A stretch of DNA of 64,000 bases, from positions 62,001-126,000 of the forward strand of contig NZ_JANKJG010000005.1 of the NCBI RefSeq assembly GCF_024733015.1, written 5' to 3'. The translations under genes were made by a program, and so were the position numbers. Positions within the stretch are counted from its first letter, which is position 1. Each line of letters starts with the position of its first letter. The notes beneath the pieces are model-generated. The model ran no database searches and was not told where the DNA came from. It worked only from the letters and a program-made list of their open reading frames with translations. This document shows positions 17,727 to 26,639 of the stretch, one piece after another. This DNA comes from Pseudosulfitobacter koreensis. GTDB taxonomy: Bacteria; Pseudomonadota; Alphaproteobacteria; Rhodobacterales; Rhodobacteraceae.

Positions 17727-18752
17727 ATGAAAAAGACACTGACAAGCATCGCCGCCCTTGTGGCGGTCAGCAGCCCGGCCTTTGCCGATGGCGCGCTGAA
17801 CATCTACAACTGGGGCAACTACACCAGCCCCGAGATGATCGAGAAGTTCGAAGCCGAGACCGGCATCGACGTCACGATCACCGACTACGACAGCAACGAC
17901 ACCGCGCTGGCCAAGATCAAGGCAGGTGGTCATGGGTTTGATATCGTAGTTCCCTCAGGCACTTACGTGCCGATCTTCATCAACGAAGGTCTGCTGATGG
18001 AATCCAAGCCCAACGAGATGGAAAACTTCAAGAACATGGACCCGCAGTGGGTCGATGTGGAATTCGACCCCGGCCGCAACTACACCGTGCCGTGGCAATG
18101 GGGCACCGTGGGCGTGACCGTGAACACCGCCGTCTATGATGGCGACATCAACACCGCCGCCGTGATCTTTGATCCGCCCGAAGAGCTGAAGGGCAAGATC
18201 AACGTCGTGCCCGAGATGAACGACGTGATGGGCATGGCCATCAACTATGTCGGGGGCGAACAGTGCACCGATGACAAGGAAACGCTGATGAAGGTCCGCG
18301 ACACCCTGCAGGCGGCCAAGCCGTTCTGGCTGTCGATGGATTACGGCAACATCGAGAAATACGCCAAGGGTGACCTTGCCGCCGGTGTGAACTGGAACGG
18401 CGCTTCGTTCCGGGCGCGCAACGACAACCCCGACATCGCCTTTGGCTATCCGCAGGAAGGCTTTCCCGTCTGGATGGACAACGCGGCCATCCTCGCCGAT
18501 GCGCAGAACGTCGAGAACGCCAAGACCTTCCTGAACTTCATCATGGACCCTGAAAACGCCGCCATGCTGTCGTCGTTTGCACGCTATGCCAACGGCATCG
18601 CAGGCTCGGAAGAGTTCATGCCCGACGACATGAAGACCGCGCCCGAAGTCGTGGTGCCTGCCGATCTCAAGGGCGCCGCCTATGTTTCGCGCACCTGCCC
18701 GCCGTCGGCGACCAAGCTTTATACGGCGATCTGGACCGAACTTCTGAAATAA
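17727..18752 (+). CDS. potD: Polyamine-binding periplasmic protein (PotD/PotF)
   Basis: Substrate-binding protein of 341 residues with a Sec signal peptide ([20 protein letters not shown]). The mature sequence begins with the PotD/PotF hallmark [19 protein letters not shown] and contains [13 protein letters not shown] and PWQWGTVGV. It delivers polyamine or a related amine to the permeases encoded just upstream. A strong terminator follows 10 bp after its stop, so the downstream hydrolase is made at lower level or from readthrough. Confidence 0.9.
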   Translation: MKKTLTSIAALVAVSSPAFADGALNIYNWGNYTSPEMIEKFEAETGIDVTITDYDSNDTALAKIKAGGHGFDIVVPSGTYVPIFINEGLLMESKPNEMENFKNMDPQWVDVEFDPGRNYTVPWQWGTVGVTVNTAVYDGDINTAAVIFDPPEELKGKINVVPEMNDVMGMAINYVGGEQCTDDKETLMKVRDTLQAAKPFWLSMDYGNIEKYAKGDLAAGVNWNGASFRARNDNPDIAFGYPQEGFPVWMDNAAILADAQNVENAKTFLNFIMDPENAAMLSSFARYANGIAGSEEFMPDDMKTAPEVVVPADLKGAAYVSRTCPPSATKLYTAIWTELLK

Positions 18753-18762
18753 ACAGACCCTG

Positions 18763-18793
18763 CGCGGCCCCCGAAAAAGGGGGCCGCGTTTTT
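18763..18793 (+). terminator. Rho-independent terminator after the binding-protein gene
   Basis: CGCGGCCCCC (18763-18772) pairs perfectly with GGGGGCCGCG (18779-18788) around a GAAAAA loop, followed by TTTTT. It lies between potD and the amidohydrolase, whose start is only 17 bp further on, so partial readthrough may set the ratio. Confidence 0.92.
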
Positions 18794-18809
18794 CTTTTAC
18801 GAGGCGCAC

Positions 18810-20486
18810 ATGACTGCTGACATCATCATCCACAACGGCCACCTGATGACCTTTGACCCCGACAACCCGCAGGCGCAGGCGCTGGCCATTGCAGATGGGC
18901 GCATCACCGCCATCGGCGACGATGCGATGGTCAAGGGGCTTGCCCGCGACACCACCCGCATGATCGACGCCAGAGGCTGCACCGTACTGCCCGGTTTCAT
19001 CGACAGCCATGTGCACCTGTTTGGAGGCTCGGTCGAGTTGGGCCAGCTTAGCCTTTATGGCGTGCATGGGCTGGACGAGATGCGCGACAAGATCGTGCCC
19101 TATGCCGACGCCAACCCCGACGATGATCTGGTGTTCTGCGTCATGGCCGACTACGGCATTCTGGGCACCGGACACACGCTGACACGGCACGATCTGGACA
19201 GCATCCTGTCCGACCGACCGCTGGCGATGTTCGCGCCAGATCACCACACCGTCTGGGCCAATACCGCAGCGCTGAAGGCCGCAGGGCTGTTGCAGGGCGG
19301 CAAGGTCGATGCCGGATCGCAGATCGTGATGGGTGACGACGGGCTGGCCAGCGGCGAGCTGCTGGAGCCCGGCGCCTACAGTCCGATCCTTGCGATGACC
19401 CGCCACGCCGGCCGCGAGATGATGGGGCTGACCACCGGCAAGAACCCGGTGCCGCCCCCCACCAAGGACCAGCGCGAAATGGACAAGGACGCGATCGAGG
19501 CGGGCCTGAAACATTGCGCCGAACAGGGCATCACCAGCCTGCACCTGATGGATGGCAACATCTATCAGCTGGAACTGCTGAGCGAGCTTGAGACCGAGGG
19601 CCGCCTGCTCTGTCGCTGCGAAGTGCCTTTTCACATGAAAGGCACCGATCCGCTGGAGCGTCTGACCGAAGACGCCCCCGAGATGCGCGCGCGGTTTCAG
19701 GGCGACAAGGTGCGCTGCAACCACGTCAAGATGTTCATCGACGGCGTGATCGAAAGCGGCACCGCGCTGATGCTGCAACCCTACCCCGGTGATCTGGGTG
19801 CGGATGGCAACATGGGCGACGAGGTCTTTACCCAGGATCATTTCGTGGCCTGCGCGGTCGAGGCCGACCGGCTGGGATTTCAGATCGCGGTGCATGCCAT
19901 CGGCGACGCCGGGGTGCGGCGCACCATCGACGCCTACGAGGCCGCGCAAAAGGCCAACGGCGCGCGTGACAGCCGCCACCGCATCGAACACCTTGAGGTG
20001 ATGCATGTGGACGACATCCCGCGTCTGGCCGAGTTGGGCATCGTCGCCTCGATCCAGCCGGGGCATGCGCCGCGCGGCCATATCTTTCCGCCCGGTGCCG
20101 TGGGGCAATACCTGCACGACGACCAGATCCCCGGTGCCTACGCCTGGCAGGACATCCGCGAGACGGGGGCCGCCGTGGTCTTTTCAACCGACTGGCCGGT
20201 GATCCCCATCAGCGTGATGGACAACATCAAGGCCGCGATTGCACCGCTGGACCTTGGCCCCAAATGGCGTGACCAGACCCAAAGCCTGACCGACACGCTG
20301 GCCAGCTACACCCGCGACAACGCCTGGGTCGAGTTCAACGAAGAGCGCAAGGGCAAGCTGAAGGCGGGCATGATGGCCGATATCACGGTCCTGAGCCACG
20401 ACGTGACGGCATTGGCACCTGCCGACATCACGCAGGCCAGCGCCGTGGTCACGATCTGCGACGGCCAGGTGACCTTCACCGCCTGA
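18810..20486 (+). CDS. Metal-dependent amidohydrolase, YtcJ-like
   Basis: A 558-residue cytoplasmic amidohydrolase-superfamily enzyme. Metal ligands are visible as HVH (DSHVHLFGG), the later H in IAVHAIGD, H in HRIEHLEV and D in STDWPV; a C-terminal composite beta-sandwich segment (LKAGMMADITVLSHD) completes the fold. ATG 18810 follows ACGAGG. It lies immediately after the polyamine-type transporter genes, so its substrate may be an amide or N-acyl amine taken up by that system; this is inference, since YtcJ-like enzymes are functionally diverse. Confidence 0.85.
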   Translation: MTADIIIHNGHLMTFDPDNPQAQALAIADGRITAIGDDAMVKGLARDTTRMIDARGCTVLPGFIDSHVHLFGGSVELGQLSLYGVHGLDEMRDKIVPYADANPDDDLVFCVMADYGILGTGHTLTRHDLDSILSDRPLAMFAPDHHTVWANTAALKAAGLLQGGKVDAGSQIVMGDDGLASGELLEPGAYSPILAMTRHAGREMMGLTTGKNPVPPPTKDQREMDKDAIEAGLKHCAEQGITSLHLMDGNIYQLELLSELETEGRLLCRCEVPFHMKGTDPLERLTEDAPEMRARFQGDKVRCNHVKMFIDGVIESGTALMLQPYPGDLGADGNMGDEVFTQDHFVACAVEADRLGFQIAVHAIGDAGVRRTIDAYEAAQKANGARDSRHRIEHLEVMHVDDIPRLAELGIVASIQPGHAPRGHIFPPGAVGQYLHDDQIPGAYAWQDIRETGAAVVFSTDWPVIPISVMDNIKAAIAPLDLGPKWRDQTQSLTDTLASYTRDNAWVEFNEERKGKLKAGMMADITVLSHDVTALAPADITQASAVVTICDGQVTFTA

Positions 20487-20493
20487 GCTTCCT

Positions 20494-20530
20494 GCGCTGA
20501 TGTGTGTGTTTAAAACATGCACGTCAGCGC
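20494..20530 (+). terminator. Hairpin after the amidohydrolase gene
   Basis: GCGCTGATGTG (20494-20504) pairs with CACGTCAGCGC (20520-20530) with one wobble pair. No T-run follows, so it is a weak terminator candidate. Confidence 0.45.
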
Positions 20531-20556
20531 GGACACGCGGCGGCCTGGTACCTGCC

Positions 20557-20585
20557 AAAAACGAAGAAGGCCGCCCGTGGCGACC
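20557..20585 (-). terminator. Terminator downstream of tRNA-Ser
   Basis: On the minus strand GGTCGCC pairs with GCGGCC around a short loop, followed by TTCTTCGTTTTT. It lies 30 bp beyond the 3' end of the tRNA gene. Confidence 0.6.
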
Positions 20586-20614
20586 TGGTCGAAATCAACG
20601 ACTTAAGGGGGTTA

Positions 20615-20704
20615 TGGCGGAGCGACAGGGATTCGAACCCTGGAGACGGTCTCCCGCCTACACACTTTCCAGGCGTGCGCCTTCGACCACTCGGCCACCG
20701 CTCC
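20615..20704 (-). tRNA. tRNA-Ser (anticodon GGA)
   Basis: The minus strand reads GGAGCGG (5' acceptor), D-arm GCCGAGTGG, anticodon stem-loop CACGC-CTGGAAA-GTGTG with anticodon GGA, a long variable arm typical of class II serine tRNAs, a T-arm containing GGTTCGAATCC, the 3' acceptor TCGCTCC, discriminator G and encoded CCA. It decodes UCC and UCU. Confidence 0.96.
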
Positions 20705-20762
20705 GTTCGGGCGACATAGCGTGGGACGGACAGCCATTGCAAGAGGCAATCGGGTCGAAACG

Positions 20763-21482
20763 TCAGTTGTCTAGGTGAATATAGACGCGGCGGTTCATCC
20801 GGCCCTTTTTCTCGATCTTTCCAAGGCGTAGCTGGCCGATTTCGCCGGTGCGGGCCACGTGGGTGCCGCCGCAGGGTTGCAGGTCGATAGGGTGTTGCGC
20901 CGCGCCGATGCGCACCAGACGGATCTGCCCTGCCCCGCGCGGCGGTTTTACGGCCATCGTCTTGATCAGGCCGGGGTTTGCATCCAACTCATCCGCGCTC
21001 ATCCACGTGTCCGAGACTTGCGCGTCTTCCATCACATAGTCGTTCAGCGCGTCCTCGATGGCGGCACGGTCTTCGGGCGCGTCGGGCATGTTGAAATCCA
21101 GCCGCCCGTGCGTCGCGCTGATGGCGCCGCCGGTGACGCCGAACGGGATCGCGACCGACAAAAGATGCAGCGCAGTGTGCACGCGCATGTGGCGGTGCCG
21201 CCGGTCCCAGTCCAGCGACTGTGTGACATAGGTGCCGATGGCGGGCAGCGGCTGCGGCTCGGCTGGCACCAGTGCGATCCGGTCGCCTTCGGCCTTGAGC
21301 GTGGTGGCGATGGGCATCCGCTGGTGGTCCCACTCCAGCACGCCGCTGTCGCCGGGTTGTCCGCCGCCCGTGGGATAGAAGACCGTCGCATCCAGCACGA
21401 CACCGCCCTCTGGCGTGTGGGCGATCACACGGGCGTCAGCGTCGCGCCGGTAGGCATCTTCGCGAAACAGCATCCGTGTCAT
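20763..21482 (-). CDS. alaX: Alanyl-tRNA editing protein AlaX
   Basis: Free-standing trans-editing factor of 239 residues that deacylates Ser-tRNA-Ala and/or Gly-tRNA-Ala. The zinc site is visible as HTALH (HxxxH) and CGGTH in [26 protein letters not shown] marks the AlaRS-like N-terminal part. Its ATG overlaps the stop of the upstream channel gene by one base (TGATG), so it is translationally coupled to it. An editing factor lies beside a tRNA-Ser gene here, but they are separate transcripts by their terminators. Confidence 0.92.
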   Translation of the reverse strand: MTRMLFREDAYRRDADARVIAHTPEGGVVLDATVFYPTGGGQPGDSGVLEWDHQRMPIATTLKAEGDRIALVPAEPQPLPAIGTYVTQSLDWDRRHRHMRVHTALHLLSVAIPFGVTGGAISATHGRLDFNMPDAPEDRAAIEDALNDYVMEDAQVSDTWMSADELDANPGLIKTMAVKPPRGAGQIRLVRIGAAQHPIDLQPCGGTHVARTGEIGQLRLGKIEKKGRMNRRVYIHLDN

Positions 21483-23941
21483 CAGCCGCGGCCCGGTGCG
21501 TCAGGCGTGTCTGGCGTGTCTGCGTCGCTGTCGGTCACGGTGTCCGTCGTGGGGTCGTCGGGCTGGCCCTTGGGCTTGGCCTGGGTTGCGATCTTTTCGG
21601 GCTTGGGCGCAGGTTGGCCGCCAGTCAGCACCTCGGGATTGCGCAGCCAGATGTCGCGCTGCGCGAACGGAATCTCGATACACTCTTCCTGGAAGCGCGC
21701 GGCAATCGAGTGGTTCATGTCGTTCCGCACGGACAGCACCCAGTTCACGTCGCGCAGGATGGCGCGAATTTCAAAGTCGAGCGCATCGGCGCCGAAACCC
21801 ATGAACAGCACATTGGGCGCAGGGTTCGCCAGCACCATCGGATGCGCGTTTGCAATCTCGCGCAGGATCGCATCGACGCGCATGGTGTCCGTGCCATAGG
21901 CCACGCCCACAGGCAGGATCAGGCGGCCCACGGTGTTGCCACGGGTAAAGTTGGTGACGGTGCCGCTGACCAGATCGGCGTTGGGCACGATCACATCGGT
22001 GCGGTCAAAGGTCTCGATCCGGGTCGAGCGCACCGAGATGTCGCGGACATAGCCGTGCTGGCCGCCCACTTCGATCCAGTCGCCTTCCGAGATCGGGCGC
22101 TCGATCAGCAGGATGATGCCCGACACGAAGTTGCTGACGATGTTCTGCAGACCGAAACCGATACCGACCGACAGCGCACCGGCGACGATGGCCAGAGACG
22201 AAAGATCAATCCCCGCCGAGGTGATCGCGATGAGCGCCGCCAGAAAGATGCCGACGTAGCCCACGCCCGACACCATCGCCACCTGCCCGCCCGGATCAAT
22301 CTTGGTCTTGGGCAGCAACGAGGTTTTCAGCGTACCTTGCAGGGCGCGCGTCAGGAACAGGCCGATCATGAACACCACGATCAGCGTGATCAGCGACCCC
22401 GGCGACAGGGTGGTCTCGCCGATATCAACGCCCGCACGGGCGCGCGCCCAAAGCTCGGTCAGATCGGTGACCCGCGCGCCCCAGATCAGCGCGAACAGCG
22501 GCACCGACGCCAGCAGCAGCGCAAAGCCGATCAGGGTCGGCAGCAGGCCGATGGTGCCGCTGGTCGACTTCGAGAAATAGACATAGGCGTCGTTCACCGC
22601 CTCTTGCAGCAAGGCCACGGTTGCAAACAGCGCCAGCGACAGGATCGCGGGATAGATCAGCGCCTCGGCTGCGGTGACATAGCCCGCTGCCGCCAGCAAC
22701 GGGGTGATCATCGCCACCACCTTTGCCGCCTGCCCCAGCAGCACCACCAGACGGTTGCGATAGGCGTTTTCCTCGGTCAGCGAAGAACCGTCGAGCGTCG
22801 CATCATGGTGGCGCAGCAACTGCCCCAGCCGGAACGTCAGCACGCTGGCCAGCACGATCAGCGGAAACGACAGGACATTGTTCACCTCGGCCGAGAAGCG
22901 GTCGAAATCCGACAGGTTCATCACGATCAGGTTCGCCGCCAGCACAAGGCCCAGCAGCATCGAATAGAAACGCCCCTCGGTGCGGCGCGCATCGGTCAGG
23001 CCCAGCGGGCTATAGACTTCATGGGCGGCGGGAAACATGCGGCTGCCGATCCAGCGCGCAAAGAAGATCGAGATGCCGATAGCAGGCAGCACGTTCAGCA
23101 TCAGCTCGCCGCGCGGACCGTAAAGCTGGGTCGCCCCAAGCGCCTGGATCAGCGCATAGATGCCCATCAGCGGAAAGATGATCTGCCCTAGCGAGACCAC
23201 GAACCCCACGACGTCGCTGCGGGCCTGCGCGTCACTGCGGGCGATGCGCACGGCGACCTGTTCGCTCCAGGTGCGCGAGCGGGCCAGCAGGACGATGGCC
23301 ACCACCACCAGCACCAGAACCAGCGGCAGATTGTTCTGCGCCTCGGCGCGGCGGGCGGGGGTCGACCAGGCCTGATAGGTGCCGCTCCAGACGGCGCGCA
23401 GGGAATGGCCGAGGTCTCGCAGTGCGACGCCCCACAGGGCGGGGTTGATCGGCATCGGGCCACGGTTCAAAAGCTTGTCGGCCTGACGGGCGCGCAGGAT
23501 CGAATCGATTTCCGAAATGATCCCGTTGGCGCGGCTGAACGCCTCTTCTGCCGTGCGGCGCGGCGTGGTCAGGCGGGTCAGCTGCTCGTTCAGCTCGGCC
23601 CGCCGCTGCGCAATCTCGGGCGCTTCCTCGGCCTCGCCTTCGGCGGGGGGCGGCCCAAGGGCTGCAAGCTGGTCGCGCAGCGTGGTCAGGCGTGGGTCGT
23701 TGGCCGACAGCAACGTCTGGAACTGCGCGCGCCAGTCGGCCACCTGCGTGCGCAGGGACGTCAGCGCATTGTCCGACGCTTCGGCAGAGCCTACCGCCTC
23801 TTCGGCGCGGTTCGCCAGCAGTTCCCATTGGGAATAGTCCGGTGCATTGGCCGCAGCCTGCTGCGCCATGGCGGGCGGTGTCGCCGCCATGCCCACCAGT
23901 GACAGCGACAAGGCCGTCAGAAGGATTGCGAGAAAGCGCAT
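21482..23941 (-). CDS. Large MscS-family mechanosensitive channel with DUF3772-like N-terminus
   Basis: An 819-residue inner-membrane protein. It has a signal peptide (MRFLAILLTALSLSLVGMAATPPAMA), a helical periplasmic region of about 160 residues with coiled-coil character (ELNEQLTRLTTPRRTAEEAF), then about ten hydrophobic segments and a C-terminal MscS core: ALSVGIGFGLQNIVSNFVSGIILLIERP, followed by the beta domain DWIEVGGQHGYVRDISVRSTRIETFD. This architecture fits large MscS-like osmotic safety channels of alphaproteobacteria. An acidic Asp/Pro tail ends the protein. It starts one base after the cysK stop. Confidence 0.9.
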   Translation of the reverse strand: MRFLAILLTALSLSLVGMAATPPAMAQQAAANAPDYSQWELLANRAEEAVGSAEASDNALTSLRTQVADWRAQFQTLLSANDPRLTTLRDQLAALGPPPAEGEAEEAPEIAQRRAELNEQLTRLTTPRRTAEEAFSRANGIISEIDSILRARQADKLLNRGPMPINPALWGVALRDLGHSLRAVWSGTYQAWSTPARRAEAQNNLPLVLVLVVVAIVLLARSRTWSEQVAVRIARSDAQARSDVVGFVVSLGQIIFPLMGIYALIQALGATQLYGPRGELMLNVLPAIGISIFFARWIGSRMFPAAHEVYSPLGLTDARRTEGRFYSMLLGLVLAANLIVMNLSDFDRFSAEVNNVLSFPLIVLASVLTFRLGQLLRHHDATLDGSSLTEENAYRNRLVVLLGQAAKVVAMITPLLAAAGYVTAAEALIYPAILSLALFATVALLQEAVNDAYVYFSKSTSGTIGLLPTLIGFALLLASVPLFALIWGARVTDLTELWARARAGVDIGETTLSPGSLITLIVVFMIGLFLTRALQGTLKTSLLPKTKIDPGGQVAMVSGVGYVGIFLAALIAITSAGIDLSSLAIVAGALSVGIGFGLQNIVSNFVSGIILLIERPISEGDWIEVGGQHGYVRDISVRSTRIETFDRTDVIVPNADLVSGTVTNFTRGNTVGRLILPVGVAYGTDTMRVDAILREIANAHPMVLANPAPNVLFMGFGADALDFEIRAILRDVNWVLSVRNDMNHSIAARFQEECIEIPFAQRDIWLRNPEVLTGGQPAPKPEKIATQAKPKGQPDDPTTDTVTDSDADTPDTPDAPGRG

Positions 23942-23942
23942 C

Positions 23943-24977
23943 TTAATCCTCGAAAACGCCGGGGATGCTGGACGGGGCTTCGGTCATCCAGTCCGCCACG
24001 GGCAGGCCCTTTTCACGCAGAAAATCGGGGTTGAACAGTTTCGACTGATAGCGCGTGCCGTAGTCGCACAGGATCGTCACGATGGTGTGCCCCGGCCCCA
24101 TTTCCCGCGCCATCCGGATGGCACCGGCCACGTTGATGCCGGACGAGCCGCCAAGGCACAGGCCCTCGTGCTCGAGCAGGTCAAAGACGATCGGCAGTGC
24201 TTCGTCGTCGTGGATGTTCCAGGCGAAATCGGGCGTGAACCCTTCGAGGTTCTTGGTGATGCGCACCTGTCCAATGCCTTCGTTGATCGACGAGCCGTCT
24301 GTGGTCGTCAGATCGCCATGATCGTAGAAGTTATAAAGTGCGGCGCCATCCGGATCGGCCAGACCGATCTTGACGCCCTTGGGTTGCAACACTTCGGCGA
24401 CGCCGGCCAGCGTGCCTCCCGACCCTACGGCCGCCACGAAGCCATCGACCTTGCCGTTCGTCTGTTCCCAGATCTCGGGACCGGTGGTTTCGACGTGCGC
24501 CTGGCGGTTGGCGGTGTTGTCGAACTGGTTCGCCCAGATCGCGCCATTAGGTTCGGTTTTGGCAAGCTCAGCCGCCAGGCGGCCCGAATAGCGCACAAAA
24601 TTGTTCGGATTACGATAGGGTGCGGCAGGCACCTGGATCAGCTCCGCGCCCGCCAGACGCAGCATATCCTTTTTCTCCTGGCTCTGCGTCTCGGGGATCA
24701 CGATGACGGTGCGAAAGCCCATGGACGAGCCGACCAGCGCCAGACCGATGCCGGTGTTGCCTGCGGTGCCCTCGACAATCGTGCCACCGGGGCGCAGCTC
24801 GCCCCGCGCAATCGCGTCGCGGATGATGAACAGCGCAGCGCGGTCCTTGACCGATTGTCCGGGGTTCATGAACTCGGCCTTGCCCAGAATGGTGCATCCG
24901 GTTTCTTCACTGGCTTGCCGCAGCTTGATCAGCGGTGTGTTTCCGATGGCTTCGGCCAGATCGTTTGCAATGCGCAT
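23943..24977 (-). CDS. cysK: Cysteine synthase CysK (O-acetylserine sulfhydrylase)
   Basis: PLP enzyme of 344 residues forming cysteine from O-acetylserine and sulfide. The PLP lysine is K44 in NPGQSVKDR; EGTAGNTGIGLALV and GSGGTLAGV bind substrate and phosphate. ATG 24977 follows GAGGAA; the longer frame has no site. The C-terminal part is slightly longer than E. coli CysK. It follows trgA and trgB on the same strand, the arrangement known from the Rhodobacter sphaeroides tellurite-resistance locus, where cysK contributes to resistance. Confidence 0.92.
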   Translation of the reverse strand: MRIANDLAEAIGNTPLIKLRQASEETGCTILGKAEFMNPGQSVKDRAALFIIRDAIARGELRPGGTIVEGTAGNTGIGLALVGSSMGFRTVIVIPETQSQEKKDMLRLAGAELIQVPAAPYRNPNNFVRYSGRLAAELAKTEPNGAIWANQFDNTANRQAHVETTGPEIWEQTNGKVDGFVAAVGSGGTLAGVAEVLQPKGVKIGLADPDGAALYNFYDHGDLTTTDGSSINEGIGQVRITKNLEGFTPDFAWNIHDDEALPIVFDLLEHEGLCLGGSSGINVAGAIRMAREMGPGHTIVTILCDYGTRYQSKLFNPDFLREKGLPVADWMTEAPSSIPGVFED

Positions 24978-25033
24978 GGCTGCGTTCCTCGTGCGATGTC
25001 TTTTATCCGATGTAACCTTGCGAGGCGGCGACC

Positions 25034-26143
25034 TCAAGCGCGGTTGCGCAACCGGTGGCGGTGGCGTGCCAGCCACAGGGCCGCAACCACAAGCGGAGCG
25101 TTGGCCGCCTGCAGGTCATCGACCATCTGCATCAGCCGATCAAAGCTGATGATGTGGCTGCGGATGTCTTCGGCCTCGTCCGCCTTGCCCGACACGCCGG
25201 TGGCACTGTCTGGCAGATCGGCGATGCCGACATAGATATAATGAAATTCGGTCGCATTGCCGGGCGAGGCATAGGTTTCAGCCACGGGCAGCAGCTGGGT
25301 CACGGTCAGGTCGGCCTCTTCCTGCGCTTCGCGCAGGGCGGCCTGCTCGGGCGTTTCGCCCGCATCAATACGTCCGGCGATGGGTTCAAGCTGCCACAGG
25401 CTGCGATCCCCGCGCCCCAGCGGCCCCAAGCGGATCTGTTCAACCAGCATCACCCGGTCGCGCACCGGATCATAGGGCAGCACGATGGCGGCGTCCGTTG
25501 CGATGAAGACGCCGCGCAAAAGCGGCTCGGACATGGAGCCGGAGAAACGCTCGTGGCGCAACGTCACCTCGTCGAAGGCGAAAAAGTTGGCGTATACCCG
25601 CGTGCGGTCCAGAATTTCCACGGTCCCCGGCGTGGTCAACGCCCCATGTTTCGACTGGCCCGCGTTCACCTGCGCCACGGCGCGCGCGCGGATCATCGGG
25701 AACATGCGCGCCACGTCTGCGGCATCGCGTTCGCCGAAATACCCCATGACCTCGCGCGCGGCAATCACCGTCATGGTGCCCCAGCGGGCCTGCCAGGACG
25801 CCAGCGACCACGCACCATCGGTGGCCAGTTCCGCGTTGGCCGCGAAATAGACCTGCGCGCCCTGCCCGTCCGAAAGCGTGACGTGCCGCAAGTCAAACTC
25901 GAAACCACCCTCGTAGAAATCCAGCCGTGCGATCTGCTCTGCGGTCAGTCCGCGCACAACGATACCGCTGGCGACACTGCCCTTTTGCGCGACCAGCGTG
26001 GGGTACGGGCCATCGGTCACGGCCATGACAGTGTGATCCGGCAGGGCGGCATCGGTGACATCCAGATCGGCGAAGGGCGCGCCCAGCACCACCTCGAGCA
26101 GCGGCACATGCTGCAAGGAGCCGTAGAAAAACAGGTTGGTCAT
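25034..26143 (-). CDS. trgB: TrgB-like fusion of an AIG2/GGCT-like domain and a NUDIX domain
   Basis: A 369-residue two-domain protein. The N-terminal part (FFYGSLQHVPLLEVVLG) resembles AIG2/gamma-glutamylcyclotransferase folds; the C-terminal part is an ADP-ribose-pyrophosphatase-type NUDIX domain with box GRIDAGETPEQAALREAQEEADL near residue 265 (G-x5-E-x7-REAQEEADL). ATG 26143 is 4 bp after the trgA stop. In R. sphaeroides trgB lies beside trgA and cysK and contributes to tellurite resistance. Substrate of the first domain is unknown. Confidence 0.85.
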   Translation of the reverse strand: MTNLFFYGSLQHVPLLEVVLGAPFADLDVTDAALPDHTVMAVTDGPYPTLVAQKGSVASGIVVRGLTAEQIARLDFYEGGFEFDLRHVTLSDGQGAQVYFAANAELATDGAWSLASWQARWGTMTVIAAREVMGYFGERDAADVARMFPMIRARAVAQVNAGQSKHGALTTPGTVEILDRTRVYANFFAFDEVTLRHERFSGSMSEPLLRGVFIATDAAIVLPYDPVRDRVMLVEQIRLGPLGRGDRSLWQLEPIAGRIDAGETPEQAALREAQEEADLTVTQLLPVAETYASPGNATEFHYIYVGIADLPDSATGVSGKADEAEDIRSHIISFDRLMQMVDDLQAANAPLVVAALWLARHRHRLRNRA

Positions 26144-26147
26144 CAGG

Positions 26148-26588
26148 TCAGCGCCACTTTCGCCATGCGACTTCGGTTGCAAGGCCCGCCAGAACGCCGC
26201 CCGCGATCAATGTGCCGATCACCAACGGCACCAGCATGATCAGGCCGTATTCGGCGCCGATCTCGAAAATCGCGACAATCGCCTCGAACGGATCATCATA
26301 ACGATTGCGCATCGCCAGACGGATCATTTCGTTGCAGCCCTGGATGAACAGACCCCACAGCACGAAGACCAGCATGCCGGTCAATCCGTTGTTGACCGCC
26401 GAGGTCACGCCGCGTCCCGCGCGCCGCCCCATCACCAGCCACCCGACAAGGGCGGCCAGCACGATGTTCACAGGGTAGAAATACCCGAAATCCGTACTTT
26501 CGGGCATCAGGGGCACGATCTGCGCCGAAACGATGAAGGCCAGCAAGGCCATCGAAAGGGCTGCGACCAGCCGTGCTGCGTCGGGCAT
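26148..26588 (-). CDS. trgA: TrgA-family membrane protein (tellurite-resistance locus)
   Basis: A 146-residue inner-membrane protein with about four hydrophobic segments (ARLVAALSMALLAFIVSAQIV, PVNIVLAALVGWLVM, LTGMLVFVLWGLFIQG, LIMLVPLVIGTLIAGGVLA). It matches the TrgA family known from Rhodobacter tellurite resistance. ATG 26588 follows GGGGGAC. It precedes trgB by 4 bp; together with cysK this is the conserved trgA-trgB-cysK cluster. Molecular function is unknown. Confidence 0.8.
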   Translation of the reverse strand: MPDAARLVAALSMALLAFIVSAQIVPLMPESTDFGYFYPVNIVLAALVGWLVMGRRAGRGVTSAVNNGLTGMLVFVLWGLFIQGCNEMIRLAMRNRYDDPFEAIVAIFEIGAEYGLIMLVPLVIGTLIAGGVLAGLATEVAWRKWR

Positions 26589-26639
26589 AATGTCCCCCGG
26601 TCCTGGCCCGCGTCGCCGCGGGTCTGTTGCCACCCGGTG

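Noticed and set aside
17955-20117. 720-residue minus-strand frame opposite the polyamine-binding protein and amidohydrolase
   Set aside because: It is the antisense shadow of two genes with full catalytic motifs; its sequence is His- and Val-rich without family resemblance.
21476-23191. 571-residue plus-strand frame over the MscS gene
   Set aside because: His/Gln/Arg-rich antisense shadow typical of high-GC coding DNA; the minus strand encodes a clear MscS core.
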